A stretch of 64,000 nucleotides of DNA from Methylobacterium sp. Leaf108 (GCF_001423265.1 NZ_LMND01000023.1:310001-374000), one strand, 5' to 3'. Counted from the first letter of the stretch, positions 15,233 to 24,705 are shown. Numbers and translations are program-made. The notes: generated by a model from the sequence alone, not told the origin.

Positions 15233-16665
15233 GCGGGCGTTGCCGAAACCGTCTCCTCGCCCCGCTCGGGATCGATCGGGATCGAGATCCGCACAACCGC
15301 TCCCGGTGTGGCCGTGTCAAGCCGAAAGTCGCCGCCGAGTGCCTCGACCCGCTCGCGCATCCCCGACAAACCGAACCCGATGCGATGATCCGAGGGCACG
15401 CCGGCGCCGTCGTCGGTGACGGTGACGCGCAGCCGCCCGTCGTCCTCGCCGGCCTGCGCAAACACATGGCGGGCGTCGCCGTGGCGCACGGCGTTGGTCA
15501 TGCTCTCCTGGATGCAGCGGAACACGGTGAGGTCGACGAGATCGCCGTAACCCTGCCCCAGAGCCGCGAACTCGCCCGAGAACCGCGTTTCGGGATGGCG
15601 GCGGGAGAAGTCGCTCAGGAGCAGGTCGAGGCAATTGGGCAGCGGGACCTGCCCGAGGCCGTGCGGGCGCAGGCGGTTGAGGAGGTCGCGGTTCAGGGCC
15701 TGGACCTGGCCGACGATGGCGCTGATGTCGTGGGCGCGGGCGGCCAGACGCGGCCGGTCGGGCTCGCCGGCGCCTTCCGCGATCCGGCTCACCGAGGCGG
15801 CGTTGGCCTCCAGGGCGAACAGGCAGGGGCCGAACTCGTCGTGCAGTTCGAGCGCGGTGCGGCGGCGCTCGTCGTCCTGCGCGGTGAGGAGCTGGCGGTT
15901 GAGGCGGCCGTTGGCGGCCCGCACCTCCTCCAGGGCCTGCGCGACGCGGTTGAAGCGGTCGGTGATAACCGCGACCTCCCGCGAGCCGGATGGAGCGAGG
16001 CGCACGGCGTAATCCTGCCGCTCGAGCTGGGTGAGGCCGTCGGCCAGCCGCCCGAGGGGGGCCAGCACCCGCCCGAGCGCCACGTAGAGGGCGGCCAGGA
16101 GGGCGAGGTTGAGGCACAGGCTGGCCAGCGACAGGGACGTGGCATAGCCCCAGATCTCGTCGATCTCGTCGCGGGGCTCCGTGGTGATCCGCGCGGTGCC
16201 GATCCGCTCGGTCCCCACGACGATCGGCAGTTCGTGGCGCTGCACCGGCGGCGCGATCAGGGCCGCGAACCACGCCGGGGCCGCATAGCGGTCGCGCCGC
16301 ACCGACGGCCCGGTGGCCAGGCTTCGGCCCTGCGCGTCGAACAGGCCGACGCGGACATGGCGCAGGGCCTGGAAGCGCAGGTCGAGGGTGCGCAGCAGGC
16401 TGCCCGGGGCCTCGGCCTGGGCGAGGCCGACCGTATCGCTCACGAGCGGCTCCACGGTGGCGAGGGACGCCTCCATCTCCACCGTGACCGCGGAGCGGGC
16501 GTTGACGACGACGATGCCGATGGAGACGAGGGCGGCGATGGCGTCGATCGCCAGGACCACGGCGATCATTCGCGTGCGCGTGGCCCAGGTGGTCCAGAAG
16601 CGCGGCGCGGCCGGCGTCGCCGGATGCGACGCGTCGGCGGGACCGGGGGAGGACATGGCGTTCAT
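15229..16665 (-). CDS. HisKA_3-type sensor histidine kinase (MoxY/HPK7-like)
   Basis: This 478-residue membrane kinase has a first membrane helix (MIAVVLAIDAIAALVSIGIVV), a periplasmic domain of about 120 residues with APAWFAALIAPP and a Glu/Asp-rich end (EPRDEIDEIW) like LapD/MoxY N-terminal domains, a second helix, a HAMP region, then the HisKA_3 box DDERRRTALELHDEFGPCLF and an ATPase domain (ESMTNAVRHG, GFGLSGMRERVEALGG). The start at 16665 (ATG) is uncertain; ATG at 16656 is close by. It is co-transcribed with the NarL-type regulator. The signal sensed is unknown. Confidence 0.88.
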   Translation of the reverse strand: MNAMSSPGPADASHPATPAAPRFWTTWATRTRMIAVVLAIDAIAALVSIGIVVVNARSAVTVEMEASLATVEPLVSDTVGLAQAEAPGSLLRTLDLRFQALRHVRVGLFDAQGRSLATGPSVRRDRYAAPAWFAALIAPPVQRHELPIVVGTERIGTARITTEPRDEIDEIWGYATSLSLASLCLNLALLAALYVALGRVLAPLGRLADGLTQLERQDYAVRLAPSGSREVAVITDRFNRVAQALEEVRAANGRLNRQLLTAQDDERRRTALELHDEFGPCLFALEANAASVSRIAEGAGEPDRPRLAARAHDISAIVGQVQALNRDLLNRLRPHGLGQVPLPNCLDLLLSDFSRRHPETRFSGEFAALGQGYGDLVDLTVFRCIQESMTNAVRHGDARHVFAQAGEDDGRLRVTVTDDGAGVPSDHRIGFGLSGMRERVEALGGDFRLDTATPGAVVRISIPIDPERGEETVSATPA

Positions 16666-16725
16666 CGGGGATGCTTGTACCCCAGTGCCGACGGTACGAA
16701 AGTCCGTGATGCGGGAGGGCGAGAC

Positions 16726-17589
16726 ATGACGACGGAGCGCCGCGACGTCGCCGACCTGCTGGCCACGGCCCTGGCCGACCCCGCCGTGACCTGGAGCCTC
16801 GGCGGCTTCGGCGCGCTGGCGACGTTTTCGCGAGGGTCCTGCGATCCTGTCGCATGGCTCGACGACGGCCGCCTCGGCCTCGTCACGGCCCGTGGCGGCA
16901 TCGCTCTCGTGCCGGACCGCATCGTGCCCGTCGCCTACGAAACCGCCTTCGGTACCGCCTGGAGCCACACGGTCGCCCTGTGCCTGCCCGAGGCGTCCTG
17001 CCCCGCTTCCCCCCGGTCGAGGGTCACGGAATGCGGCCCCGACCGCGAGGCGCTGAGGCCCCAGGACCGCGGCGCCATCCTGTTCGACGGCGGGCTCGGG
17101 CTCAGGCAGGCGGCGATCGGCCTGCGCAGCGACATCCCGGCCGCGGTGGCGGCCCTGCGCCTGGCCTGCGGCGAGCCCCTCGCCCTCTCGAACCTGCGGC
17201 AATCGCCGGCACCCACGCATCGGGTCGCGACATCCCCCGGCGGTCGCATCGAGATCTTCTGCGCGGGGGACGGGCCGCGCCTGTTCGCCGACGAAACCGT
17301 CCTGAGGGCCGCGCGGACCCATGCCGCGACGGCGCCGATCCCGCCCGGCCTCGTGCCCTTCGCGCATCTGCATCCGCCCGCCAGCCTGGATCGGAGCGGG
17401 CCCGATCCAGGCGTCCATCGCGACCGTCACGAGGCGTTTCAAGCCCTTCTCCGGCGCTGGGGCGTGCCCGAACTGGTGGACCTGAAGGATGCCCTGGCGC
17501 GCGGGGCGCCGATGCCCGCGGCCGCAGGACGCCATGCCCGCATGGTCGCCAAGGTCGTGGCGGCCCAGAGTGCAGCCCGTCTCCCTTGA
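16726..17589 (+). CDS. Conserved hypothetical protein
   Basis: This 287-residue cytosolic protein begins at ATG 16726 behind GGGAGGGC. No signal peptide, membrane helix or metal motif stands out. Conserved-looking stretches include LGGFGALATFSRG, ARGGIALVPDRIVPVAYE and LLRRWGVPELVDLKDALARG. A DUF6925-type assignment is possible but not secure from reading alone. It diverges from the kinase gene; the region between the two starts is only 60 bases. Confidence 0.65.
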   Translation: MTTERRDVADLLATALADPAVTWSLGGFGALATFSRGSCDPVAWLDDGRLGLVTARGGIALVPDRIVPVAYETAFGTAWSHTVALCLPEASCPASPRSRVTECGPDREALRPQDRGAILFDGGLGLRQAAIGLRSDIPAAVAALRLACGEPLALSNLRQSPAPTHRVATSPGGRIEIFCAGDGPRLFADETVLRAARTHAATAPIPPGLVPFAHLHPPASLDRSGPDPGVHRDRHEAFQALLRRWGVPELVDLKDALARGAPMPAAAGRHARMVAKVVAAQSAARLP

Positions 17590-17872
17590 GCCGAATCGCT
17601 CCGACCGCGCGGATTCGATCGCGATTCGGCCGGACAAGTCGTGGTTGGTGATCCCTCGTTAAACCTGTGGACGTAATTCAGATTCGTGGCGCGCCGGTCG
17701 CGGCGGTGACTGTGTGATCCCGGCTCGACATCTTGACGCCCCATTGAGCGTGGCACGAATGCCAGTCCCGTTTCTGGACGGCGAGCGTTCGAGCGATGGG
17801 TTCCGCATCCGCGCGTTTTCGTGGTCGGCCGGTATCGGTCAAGCACGTTGGGTTGGTTCGAGGGTGATCCCG

Positions 17873-18652
17873 ATGATGTCCGTGACGATCGACCCTTCCG
17901 AGACACGCCGGCCGTCCGAGACACGCCGCGTCGCGCCGGCCCGTGGGGCGAGGCCGTCGCCCGCGCTTCGCACGATCGTCCTGGCCGGCCTTGGAGGCCT
18001 CGGGCTGATCGGGTTCTCGGTGGCGGCCTATTCGACGCTCGGGCAACTCGCCGGACCGCAGCTCGCCAAGGCCACGATCGGGCGGCAGGCCTCGGCGTGG
18101 CCCGATCTCAAGGACGGGCTTCCCGCCGTGGTTCCGCCGGCCGGGCAGGCCCAGCCGGTCACTGTCCCCCCGGTTCCCGCCCCTCCGGTTGCAGGTCCTC
18201 CGGTTTCCGTCCCTCGCGAAGAGCCCGCGGCACGCGCCGCCGCGCCGGCGGCACCGCCGCGTCGGGCCTTGCCGCAGATGGAGGTCGCCGGCGTGGTCGA
18301 CGTGTTGCGCGTCGCGCCGCTGGTGACGACCGCCCGGACCGCGGCCCTCGTCGCCCCGCGACCGGGCGAGACGGTACGGGCTCGGTCGGCCGAGGCGACG
18401 TCCCCGGCCCCCGAGCCCGCCGCATCCCCGGCACCACGGCCCGCGAAGAAGGTCGCCGTGGCGAGCCCGCGTCCGAAGCCGGCGGCGGGTGTGGCCGCGG
18501 CGCCCGCCGCCGAGGCCCCTCCCCCGCCGGTGGCGCCCGAGGCGGAGGAGACCGAGGTGTTCGGCCTCAAGGTGCCGACCCTCGCCGCGAGCGGACGCAA
18601 GCTCGTCGAAGGCGTGCAGTCCCTCGGCGACGCGGTCGCCAAGCAGTTCTGA
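17873..18652 (+). CDS. Proline/alanine-rich single-pass membrane protein, unknown function
   Basis: This 259-residue protein starts at ATG 17873 (tandem ATG ATG) behind GAGGGTG. One membrane helix (TIVLAGLGGLGLIGFSVAAY) follows a short basic N-terminus. The rest is a Pro/Ala/Val-rich, probably extended or disordered region, with a more conserved-looking C-terminal segment (EETEVFGLKVPTLAASGRKL). Possibly envelope-associated. No family recognised. A longer in-frame start at 17714 exists but lacks a ribosome site. Confidence 0.6.
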   Translation: MMSVTIDPSETRRPSETRRVAPARGARPSPALRTIVLAGLGGLGLIGFSVAAYSTLGQLAGPQLAKATIGRQASAWPDLKDGLPAVVPPAGQAQPVTVPPVPAPPVAGPPVSVPREEPAARAAAPAAPPRRALPQMEVAGVVDVLRVAPLVTTARTAALVAPRPGETVRARSAEATSPAPEPAASPAPRPAKKVAVASPRPKPAAGVAAAPAAEAPPPPVAPEAEETEVFGLKVPTLAASGRKLVEGVQSLGDAVAKQF

Positions 18653-18702
18653 GCCGACGCCGTACGGCTCGGCGAGGCCCAACCTTCAGCGCGGCTTTGC
18701 CC

Positions 18703-20445
18703 TCAGCGGGGCTTGCGCGGCGCCTTGGCGGCGACCCGCTCGTGGCGGGCGGCACGCGGGCTCTTGAAGCCCTTGGGGCCCTCGTGCCTCGGGCCGTCGG
18801 CCCGTGGCCCCCTCGCCTCGGCGGCAGGCTCCCCGTCGAGGAGCGCTTCCACCTGGATCTCGGGCGAGCCGTTCTTGGAAAACGCCGCGGCGAAACGCGA
18901 GGCCGCGCCGCCCCGGACCTCGAACTTGGTCTCGCGCTCGAAGATGCGGATGGCGCCGATCTCCTGGCGGCCGATGCCGCCGCGGCGGGTCAGCATCGGC
19001 AGGAGGCGGCGGGGGTCGGCGTTGTCGCGCCGGCCGAGGTTGAGCCGGAACCAGACCGAGGGCCCCTCGGCGTCGATCCGGGCGGTGTCGGCGGGATCGT
19101 AGACCGGCCGTTCGGAGCGCCGCGCGGGGCCGGCACCGGGATCGGTGACGTCCTCGGGGGCCGGCAGGCGCGAGCGGTAGATGCGGGCCAGCGCCGCCGC
19201 CAGCTCCTGCGGCGTGCGCTGGGCGAGCAGGGCCTCGCCCATGGCGACGTCCTCCTCGCTGGCAGCCTCCGTGAAGATCGGGTCCTGCCACATGCGTTCG
19301 CCGTCGAGGCGCCGGATCTCGTCGGCCGTCGGCGGCGCGTCCCATTCGGCGGTGATCTTGGCGATCATCAGCATCTGCTCGGCCCGCCGGCGCTTCGAGG
19401 CCGGGACCAGGAGCACGCTGGTGCCCTTGCGCCCGGCCCGGCCGGTGCGGCCGGAGCGGTGCTGCAGCACCTCCGCGTCGTTGGGCAGGTCGGCGTGCAC
19501 CACCAGGGTGACGGTGGGCAGGTCGATGCCGCGTGCTGCGACGTCGGTGGCGACGCAGACCCTGGCGCGGCCGTCGCGCAGGGCCTGGAGGGCGGCGTTG
19601 CGCTCGCCCTGGCCGAGTTCGCCCGACAGGGCCACCGCCGAGAAGCCGCGCTCGGTCAGCCCGGCCTGGAGGTGGCGCACCGCATTGCGGGTGTTGCAGA
19701 AGACGATGGCGGTGGGCGCATCGACCACGCGCAGCGTGTTGACGACGACGTGCTCGATCTCGCGCGGCAGCACCCGGATCGCCCGGTAGGCGATGTCGGC
19801 GTGGCCGCGCTCCTGGCCCTTCACGGCGATGCGCAGGGCGTCGCGCTGGTAGCGCTCGGCCAGGGTGGCGATGGCCTTGGGCAGGGTCGCGGAAAACAGG
19901 AGGGTGCGCCGCTCCTTCGGGGTCACCGACAGGATGAACTCGAGGTCCTCGCGAAATCCGAGATCGAGCATCTCGTCGGCCTCGTCGAGGACGACCGCGC
20001 GCAGGGCGTCGGTGGCGAGGTTGCGGCGCTCCAGGTGATCGCGCAGGCGGCCCGGCGTGCCGACGACGATGTGCGCACCCTCCTGCAGGGCGCGGCGCTC
20101 GCGCTGCGGGTCCATGCCGCCGACGCAGGCGATCACCCGCGCGTTGGTCTCGGCGTAGAGCCAGGAGAGTTCGCGCTGCACCTGCAGGGCGAGTTCGCGG
20201 GTCGGCGCGATCACAAGGGCGAGGGGCGCGCCGGCGGCGCCGAGCGTCTCGGCATCGTCGAGGAGGTCGGCGGCAAAGGCGAGGCCGTAGGCGACGGTCT
20301 TGCCGGAGCCGGTCTGGGCCGAGACCAGGAGGTCGCGGCCGGCGGCCGCCGCTTCGATCACGGCGCTCTGGACGGGCGTCGGGTCCTCGTAGTCGCGCGA
20401 GGTCAGGGCGCGCGCGAGCGGGGCCGGCATGGTCGGAAAGGACAC
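18703..20445 (-). CDS. DEAD/DEAH-box RNA helicase with C-terminal RNA-binding domain
   Basis: This 580-residue ATP-dependent RNA helicase has all core motifs: Q (EDPTPVQ), I (AQTGSGKT), Ia (PTRELALQ), Ib (TPGRL), II (DEAD), III (SAT), IV (IVFCNTRNAV), V (ATDVAARGIDLP), VI ([10 protein letters not shown]). After the core, a DbpA-like RNA-binding fold is likely around RFRLNLGRRDNADPRRLLPM to IGAIRIFERET. A basic Lys/Arg-rich tail follows. GTG at 20445 gives the family-typical MSFPTMPAPLARAL start with AAGG upstream; ATG at 20430 lacks a ribosome site. It probably acts in ribosome assembly or cold adaptation, as in CsdA/DeaD relatives. Confidence 0.92.
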   Translation of the reverse strand: MSFPTMPAPLARALTSRDYEDPTPVQSAVIEAAAAGRDLLVSAQTGSGKTVAYGLAFAADLLDDAETLGAAGAPLALVIAPTRELALQVQRELSWLYAETNARVIACVGGMDPQRERRALQEGAHIVVGTPGRLRDHLERRNLATDALRAVVLDEADEMLDLGFREDLEFILSVTPKERRTLLFSATLPKAIATLAERYQRDALRIAVKGQERGHADIAYRAIRVLPREIEHVVVNTLRVVDAPTAIVFCNTRNAVRHLQAGLTERGFSAVALSGELGQGERNAALQALRDGRARVCVATDVAARGIDLPTVTLVVHADLPNDAEVLQHRSGRTGRAGRKGTSVLLVPASKRRRAEQMLMIAKITAEWDAPPTADEIRRLDGERMWQDPIFTEAASEEDVAMGEALLAQRTPQELAAALARIYRSRLPAPEDVTDPGAGPARRSERPVYDPADTARIDAEGPSVWFRLNLGRRDNADPRRLLPMLTRRGGIGRQEIGAIRIFERETKFEVRGGAASRFAAAFSKNGSPEIQVEALLDGEPAAEARGPRADGPRHEGPKGFKSPRAARHERVAAKAPRKPR

Positions 20446-20717
20446 GGGGCAGAAGCCTTCAGGGGCTGACGAGGTCGGACCACGCCCTGACGACGGTGGG
20501 CCCGGATCGTGGCACCACGCATCCATCGGGCCGGCGATCCGGACGCAAACGGTTGCAGAAGCGTCAGCTTCTAGCCGGAACCGGCGTGTTGCGCTATCTC
20601 CCGCGGCGCATGGCTCGACGGTCCCCGTTTTTGCACGTGCTCAGTTTTGCCTGTGCTCACGTGGCCGCGGTGGTATTGCCCGGCGGCCGAAGCGGCATCT
20701 CAACACAAGGTCGGCCG

Positions 20718-21836
20718 ATGACGGACATTCTGCGGCTCGTGGTCGCCTGGGCGAGCGTGGCCGCCTTCTTCGTGTTCGGCTCCGGCTGGCTCGGCGACCT
20801 GTCCTCGCCGCTCTGGGCGACCGGCCTGTTCGTCTGGCTGTTCGCCGTCATCCTGTGGGCGGCGTTCGGGGTCGTGCACGAGGCCGAGGAGATCGCCTAT
20901 CGGCTGGGCGAACCGTTGGGCACCCTGGTGCTCACCTTGTCCATCGTCATCATCGAGGTGGTGCTGGTCTCCGCCGTGATGCTCTCGGCCAAGGCCGCCC
21001 CGACGCTCGGGCGCGATACGATGTTCGCGGTGCTGATGATTGTCATGAACGGCCTCGTCGGCCTCGGCCTCCTCATCGGCGGGTTCCGCTACCACCAGCA
21101 GTCCTACAATCTCCAGGGCGCCTCGGCCTTCCTGTCGGTGATCATCCCGCTCACCACCATCGCGCTGATCATTCCCAATTTCACCACCTCGACCAGCGGC
21201 GGCACCCTGACGGTCATGCAGGCGGTCGCCTTCTCGGTCTTCACGGTGGCGCTCTACGGAATCTTCCTGCTCATCCAGACCGGGCGGCACAGCAGCTTCT
21301 TCGTCCACGCCGAGACGGCCGCGGCCGGGGCCGCACCGGAAACGGAGATCGAGACGCCGAAGGCCACCGCGCCCAAATCGGGCGGCTCGGCGCTGACGCA
21401 CACCGCCCTCCTCATCGCCAACATCCTGCCGATCGTGCTCCTGTCCAAGAGCCTGGCGGCGATCCTCGACCACGGCATCGAGGCGCTGGGCGCTCCCTCG
21501 GCGCTCGGCGGCGTGCTCATCGCGGCCATCGTGTTCACGCCCGAGGGCATCAGCGCCCTCAAGGCGATCGCCCGCAACCAGCTGCAGAAGGCGATCAACC
21601 TGTGCCTCGGCGCCGCGACCTCCACGGTGGGGCTCACCGTGCCGGCGATCCTCGTCGTCGGCATGGTGTCCGGCCAGACCGTGGTGCTGGGCCTCGCCCC
21701 CACCGAGATGACGCTGCTGGTGGTGACGCTGATCCTGAGCACCATCACCTTCTCTGGCCTGCGCACCACCATGCTTGAGGGCGCGGTGCACCTGGTGATG
21801 TTCTTCGTCTACCTGGTGCTGATCTTCAGCCCGTGA
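20718..21836 (+). CDS. ChaA-type calcium/proton (cation) antiporter
   Basis: This 372-residue polytopic membrane protein of the CaCA superfamily exchanges Ca2+ or monovalent cations for protons. About 11 hydrophobic helices are visible. The two alpha-repeat motifs are RLGEPLGTLVLTLSIVIIEV and FTPEGISALKAIARNQLQKA, the latter followed by INLCLGAATSTVGLTVP. ATG at 20718 (MTDILRLVVAWA) was chosen as it directly precedes the first membrane helix. Its stop abuts the convergent ferredoxin-reductase gene without spacing. Confidence 0.9.
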   Translation: MTDILRLVVAWASVAAFFVFGSGWLGDLSSPLWATGLFVWLFAVILWAAFGVVHEAEEIAYRLGEPLGTLVLTLSIVIIEVVLVSAVMLSAKAAPTLGRDTMFAVLMIVMNGLVGLGLLIGGFRYHQQSYNLQGASAFLSVIIPLTTIALIIPNFTTSTSGGTLTVMQAVAFSVFTVALYGIFLLIQTGRHSSFFVHAETAAAGAAPETEIETPKATAPKSGGSALTHTALLIANILPIVLLSKSLAAILDHGIEALGAPSALGGVLIAAIVFTPEGISALKAIARNQLQKAINLCLGAATSTVGLTVPAILVVGMVSGQTVVLGLAPTEMTLLVVTLILSTITFSGLRTTMLEGAVHLVMFFVYLVLIFSP

Positions 21837-22559
21837 TCAGGCGCCGAACCGCTCGGTGCGGATGACGCCGGGCGGCACGCCGGCGTCGAGGAGAAGGTTC
21901 GCGACCGCTTCCACGAACGCGTTCGAGCCGCACAGGAAGGCGTGGCGCGGCGCGCCCAGGCGCGACAGTGCCCGCTCGACGGTCGTGGCATCGACGCGCC
22001 GGCCGGTGTCGTCCCGTGTCAGGTTCACGATCAGGTCGAACCCCGGCTCGCTCCGTGCCCTGGCCGTCAGTTCGTCCGCGACGATGACGTCGTCGGCGGT
22101 GGCCACGGAGTAGAGCAGCAGCGCCGGCACGTCCGGCGCGGCCACGGCGCGGTGGCGCAGCATCGACAGGAGCGGCACCACCCCCGATCCGCCGCCGACC
22201 AGCAGCACCGGACCATCGTCCGCCGCCTGCCAGACGAACGAGCCGCCGATGGGACCGCGCAATGCGATGACGTCCCCGACCTCGGCCACCGTGTCGAAGA
22301 ACACCGAGACCTCGCCGTCGCCGACGCTCTCGATCATCAACTCGACGCCGTCGCCGGGGGCGGAGGCGATCGAATAGCTGCGGCGGGCCTGGTAGCCGTC
22401 GGGTGCGGTCAGGCGCAGTTCCACGTGCTGGCCCGCCAGCACCGGCCGGTCGAACGAGACCGCGAGGCGGAAGGCCTTCACCCGTCGCGCGACGGGCGTG
22501 ATCGAAACGATCCGGGCCTCGTGCCAGGGAAGCGGGCGGGCGGGGGCCGGCTCAATCAC
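21837..22559 (-). CDS. Ferredoxin reductase-like FAD/NAD(P)-binding protein
   Basis: This 240-residue flavoprotein oxidoreductase shows the FAD motif RRSYSIASAPGDG (RxYS), then the nucleotide-binding GPVLLVGGGSGVVPLLSMLR, and ends with the C-terminal HAFLCGSNAFVEAV and EAV-xx-L region. There is no ferredoxin domain, so it needs a separate electron partner. It overlaps the preceding Mo-cofactor oxidoreductase gene by 8 bases, which suggests that it passes electrons to or from that enzyme. Family is FNR-like (COG1018 type). Confidence 0.88.
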   Translation of the reverse strand: MIEPAPARPLPWHEARIVSITPVARRVKAFRLAVSFDRPVLAGQHVELRLTAPDGYQARRSYSIASAPGDGVELMIESVGDGEVSVFFDTVAEVGDVIALRGPIGGSFVWQAADDGPVLLVGGGSGVVPLLSMLRHRAVAAPDVPALLLYSVATADDVIVADELTARARSEPGFDLIVNLTRDDTGRRVDATTVERALSRLGAPRHAFLCGSNAFVEAVANLLLDAGVPPGVIRTERFGA

Positions 22560-23157
22560 CGGTGAAACGCTGTTCGCGCCAGGGATCGCCGTACATGTGG
22601 TAGCCGCGCAATTCCCAGAATCCGCCCTCGTCCGCCCTCGTGAAGCGCAGGCCCTTCAGCCATTTCGCGCTTTTCCAGAAGTAGAGGTGCGGCACCAGCA
22701 GCCGGGCCGGGCCGCCGTGGTCGGGCGTGATCGGCCGGCCGTCGTAGCGTGTCGCCACCATGGCCTTGCCGCCGGTGAGATCGGCCACGGGCACGTTGGT
22801 GGTGTAGTCGTCGTACCCCTCGGCCAGAAGGAACGGCGTCGGCGCCGCGAGGCCGGCGTCGGCCAGGAGGTCGTCGATGGTGACGCCCTCCCAGGCGGTG
22901 TCGAACTTGGACCATTTGGTCACACAATGGATGTCGCCGGTCCAGGGGCTGCGCGGCAGCGCCTCGAACTCGGGCCAGGTCCAGCTCTTGAGTGGCCTCG
23001 ACCCCTCCCTCAGGGTGAAGCGCCACCCGTCCGGATTGATGCGCGGCGTCGCCCCGATCTGGAGGACGGGAAAATCCTGCGTCAGGTACTGGCCCGGCGG
23101 CAGGCGGGCGGCCGCCTCGTCGCCCGGCCTGCGCCCGGTGAATCCGCGTGTCGCCAT
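22552..23157 (-). CDS. Sulfite oxidase-like molybdopterin-dependent oxidoreductase
   Basis: This 201-residue enzyme consists of the sulfite-oxidase-fold Mo-cofactor domain only. The cofactor-ligating cysteine lies in DIHCVTKWSKFDTAWEGV. Other family blocks are AEGYDDYTTNVPVADL, DHGGPARLLVPHLYFWKSAK and WLKGLRF ending in GYHMYGDPWREQRF. No signal peptide is seen, unlike periplasmic YedY/MsrP. It is followed by an overlapping flavoprotein reductase and preceded 39 bases upstream by the LOV kinase. The natural substrate is unknown; sulfoxide or sulfite chemistry is the family expectation. Confidence 0.9.
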   Translation of the reverse strand: MATRGFTGRRPGDEAAARLPPGQYLTQDFPVLQIGATPRINPDGWRFTLREGSRPLKSWTWPEFEALPRSPWTGDIHCVTKWSKFDTAWEGVTIDDLLADAGLAAPTPFLLAEGYDDYTTNVPVADLTGGKAMVATRYDGRPITPDHGGPARLLVPHLYFWKSAKWLKGLRFTRADEGGFWELRGYHMYGDPWREQRFTGD

Positions 23158-23196
23158 GTGTGCCGGTTCCGCCCCTCGTTGACCGTCGACCCGCTC

Positions 23197-24705
23197 CTAC
23201 ACCGATCCGGCCGGGACGGGCATCCCCTGCGGCGACGTCTCCGCCTCGATCGAGGGCAGCGGAGCCCGGGCGACGAACACGACGCCCTCGGGCCGGTACG
23301 CGATCTCGGCCTGACCGTTGAGCTCCTGCGACAGGGCCCGCTCGATCATCCTGGAGCCGAAGCCGGTGCGGGTCGGCGGGACGACGGGGGGGCCGCCTGT
23401 CTCTTCCCATCGCAGGTCGAGCTGCTCGGTGCCGCCCTGGTCGGTCAGGGTCCAGGTCAGGCGAACCCGGCCGTCCTCGTTGGAGAGGGCACCGTATTTG
23501 ACGGCGTTGGTCGCCAGTTCGTGAAGCGCCATCGAGAAGGCGAGCGAGATCCTGGGCGGCAGGCGCACCGTGGGTCCCTCGACGAGGAAGCGCGAGCCGG
23601 ATCCCGTCTGGAACGGGCCGGTCGCCTTGGCGACGATCTCGCCCAGGGTCGTCCCCTCCCACGCGTCCTGCGTCAGCATGTCATGGGCCGCGGCCAGGGA
23701 AACGAGACGGGACTCGAGGGTCTTGCGGGCGCCTTCCACCGAATCGGCGGACCGCAGCGTCTGGTTCACGATCGACTGGATGGTGGCGAAGGTGTTCTTC
23801 ACCCTGTGCGTCAACTCGTTGGCCAGCAGCACCCGATGTTCCTCGACGCGCTTGCGCTCGGTGACGTCCATCGTGATGCCGGCGAGGGTCTCGGGCCGGC
23901 CGTCGGGGCCGGTGAAAGGCTGGCCGCGGGCATGGATCCATCGGTTCTCGCCGTTCGGCAGCAGGATGCGGTACTCGATGTCGTAGTCGATACCGTTGGC
24001 CAGGCTGAGATTGACCGCTTCGGCAACGCGGCCGCGGTCTCCAGGCACGACGCACGCCAGGAACGCCTCGTAGGTGAAGGACTCGTCGGCCGCCCGGCCG
24101 AAGTTCGCCTTGCAATCCTCGGACGTCACGAGATGCAGGCTCGGCAATGCCAGGGTCCAGGAGCCGAGGCGTCCGGCCTTCAGAGCGAAGCGCAGCAGGT
24201 TCTCGCTGCGGGTGAGGTCGGCCGAGCGGCGGGCCACCTCGCTTTCGAGATCGTCGCGGTCCCGCTCGAGGCTGACGAGGCGGTCCTTCTCGAGGCTCAC
24301 GTCGAACTGCGACGCGAAGTAGAAGCTCAACGCGCCGTCCTCGTCCAGGACCGGCGAGATCAGCACCCTGTTCCAGAAGACGCTGCCGTCCTTGCGATGG
24401 TTGAGGAGGTCGATCTCGATCGGAACCCGGTCGGCGATCGCCTCGCGGATCGCGGCGACGGCGCTCGGGTCGGTGGCCGGCCCCTGGAGGAAGCGGCAGT
24501 TGCGCCCAAGGATCTCATGGCGCGCGTAGCCCGTCAGCCGAAGGAAGGCATCGTTCACGAACACGATCGGATTGTCGGGCAGGCGCGGGTTCGAAATGAC
24601 CATCGGCATGCGGGTCGCGCGGGTCGCCGCGGCGAAGGGATCGCTCCCGTCGTGCGTCCGCAGGATCTCGCTGGCGATCCGGTTTTGCTCGTCGACGACC
24701 GTCAT
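23197..24705 (-). CDS. LOV-domain HWE-type histidine kinase (blue-light receptor)
   Basis: This is a 502-residue soluble kinase. Residues about 25-140 are a LOV domain with the flavin-binding photoactive motif GRNCRFLQG (Cys70) and the downstream NHRKDGSVFWNRV. A short coiled coil leads to a second PAS domain (about 165-285), then an HWE kinase: phospho-acceptor His300 in ELTHRVKNTFATIQ, N-box with His in ALHELATNAVKYG, and the Trp-x-Glu in LRWEETGG. Known LOV-HWE kinases control stress or attachment responses to blue light. No response regulator or anti-sigma gene is adjacent; the next genes are redox enzymes in the same direction. Confidence 0.93.
   Translation of the reverse strand: MTVVDEQNRIASEILRTHDGSDPFAAATRATRMPMVISNPRLPDNPIVFVNDAFLRLTGYARHEILGRNCRFLQGPATDPSAVAAIREAIADRVPIEIDLLNHRKDGSVFWNRVLISPVLDEDGALSFYFASQFDVSLEKDRLVSLERDRDDLESEVARRSADLTRSENLLRFALKAGRLGSWTLALPSLHLVTSEDCKANFGRAADESFTYEAFLACVVPGDRGRVAEAVNLSLANGIDYDIEYRILLPNGENRWIHARGQPFTGPDGRPETLAGITMDVTERKRVEEHRVLLANELTHRVKNTFATIQSIVNQTLRSADSVEGARKTLESRLVSLAAAHDMLTQDAWEGTTLGEIVAKATGPFQTGSGSRFLVEGPTVRLPPRISLAFSMALHELATNAVKYGALSNEDGRVRLTWTLTDQGGTEQLDLRWEETGGPPVVPPTRTGFGSRMIERALSQELNGQAEIAYRPEGVVFVARAPLPSIEAETSPQGMPVPAGSV

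Noticed and set aside
18489..20469. Plus-strand frames opposite the DEAD-box helicase
   Set aside because: All nine helicase motifs are on the minus strand. The opposite frame is a composition artefact.
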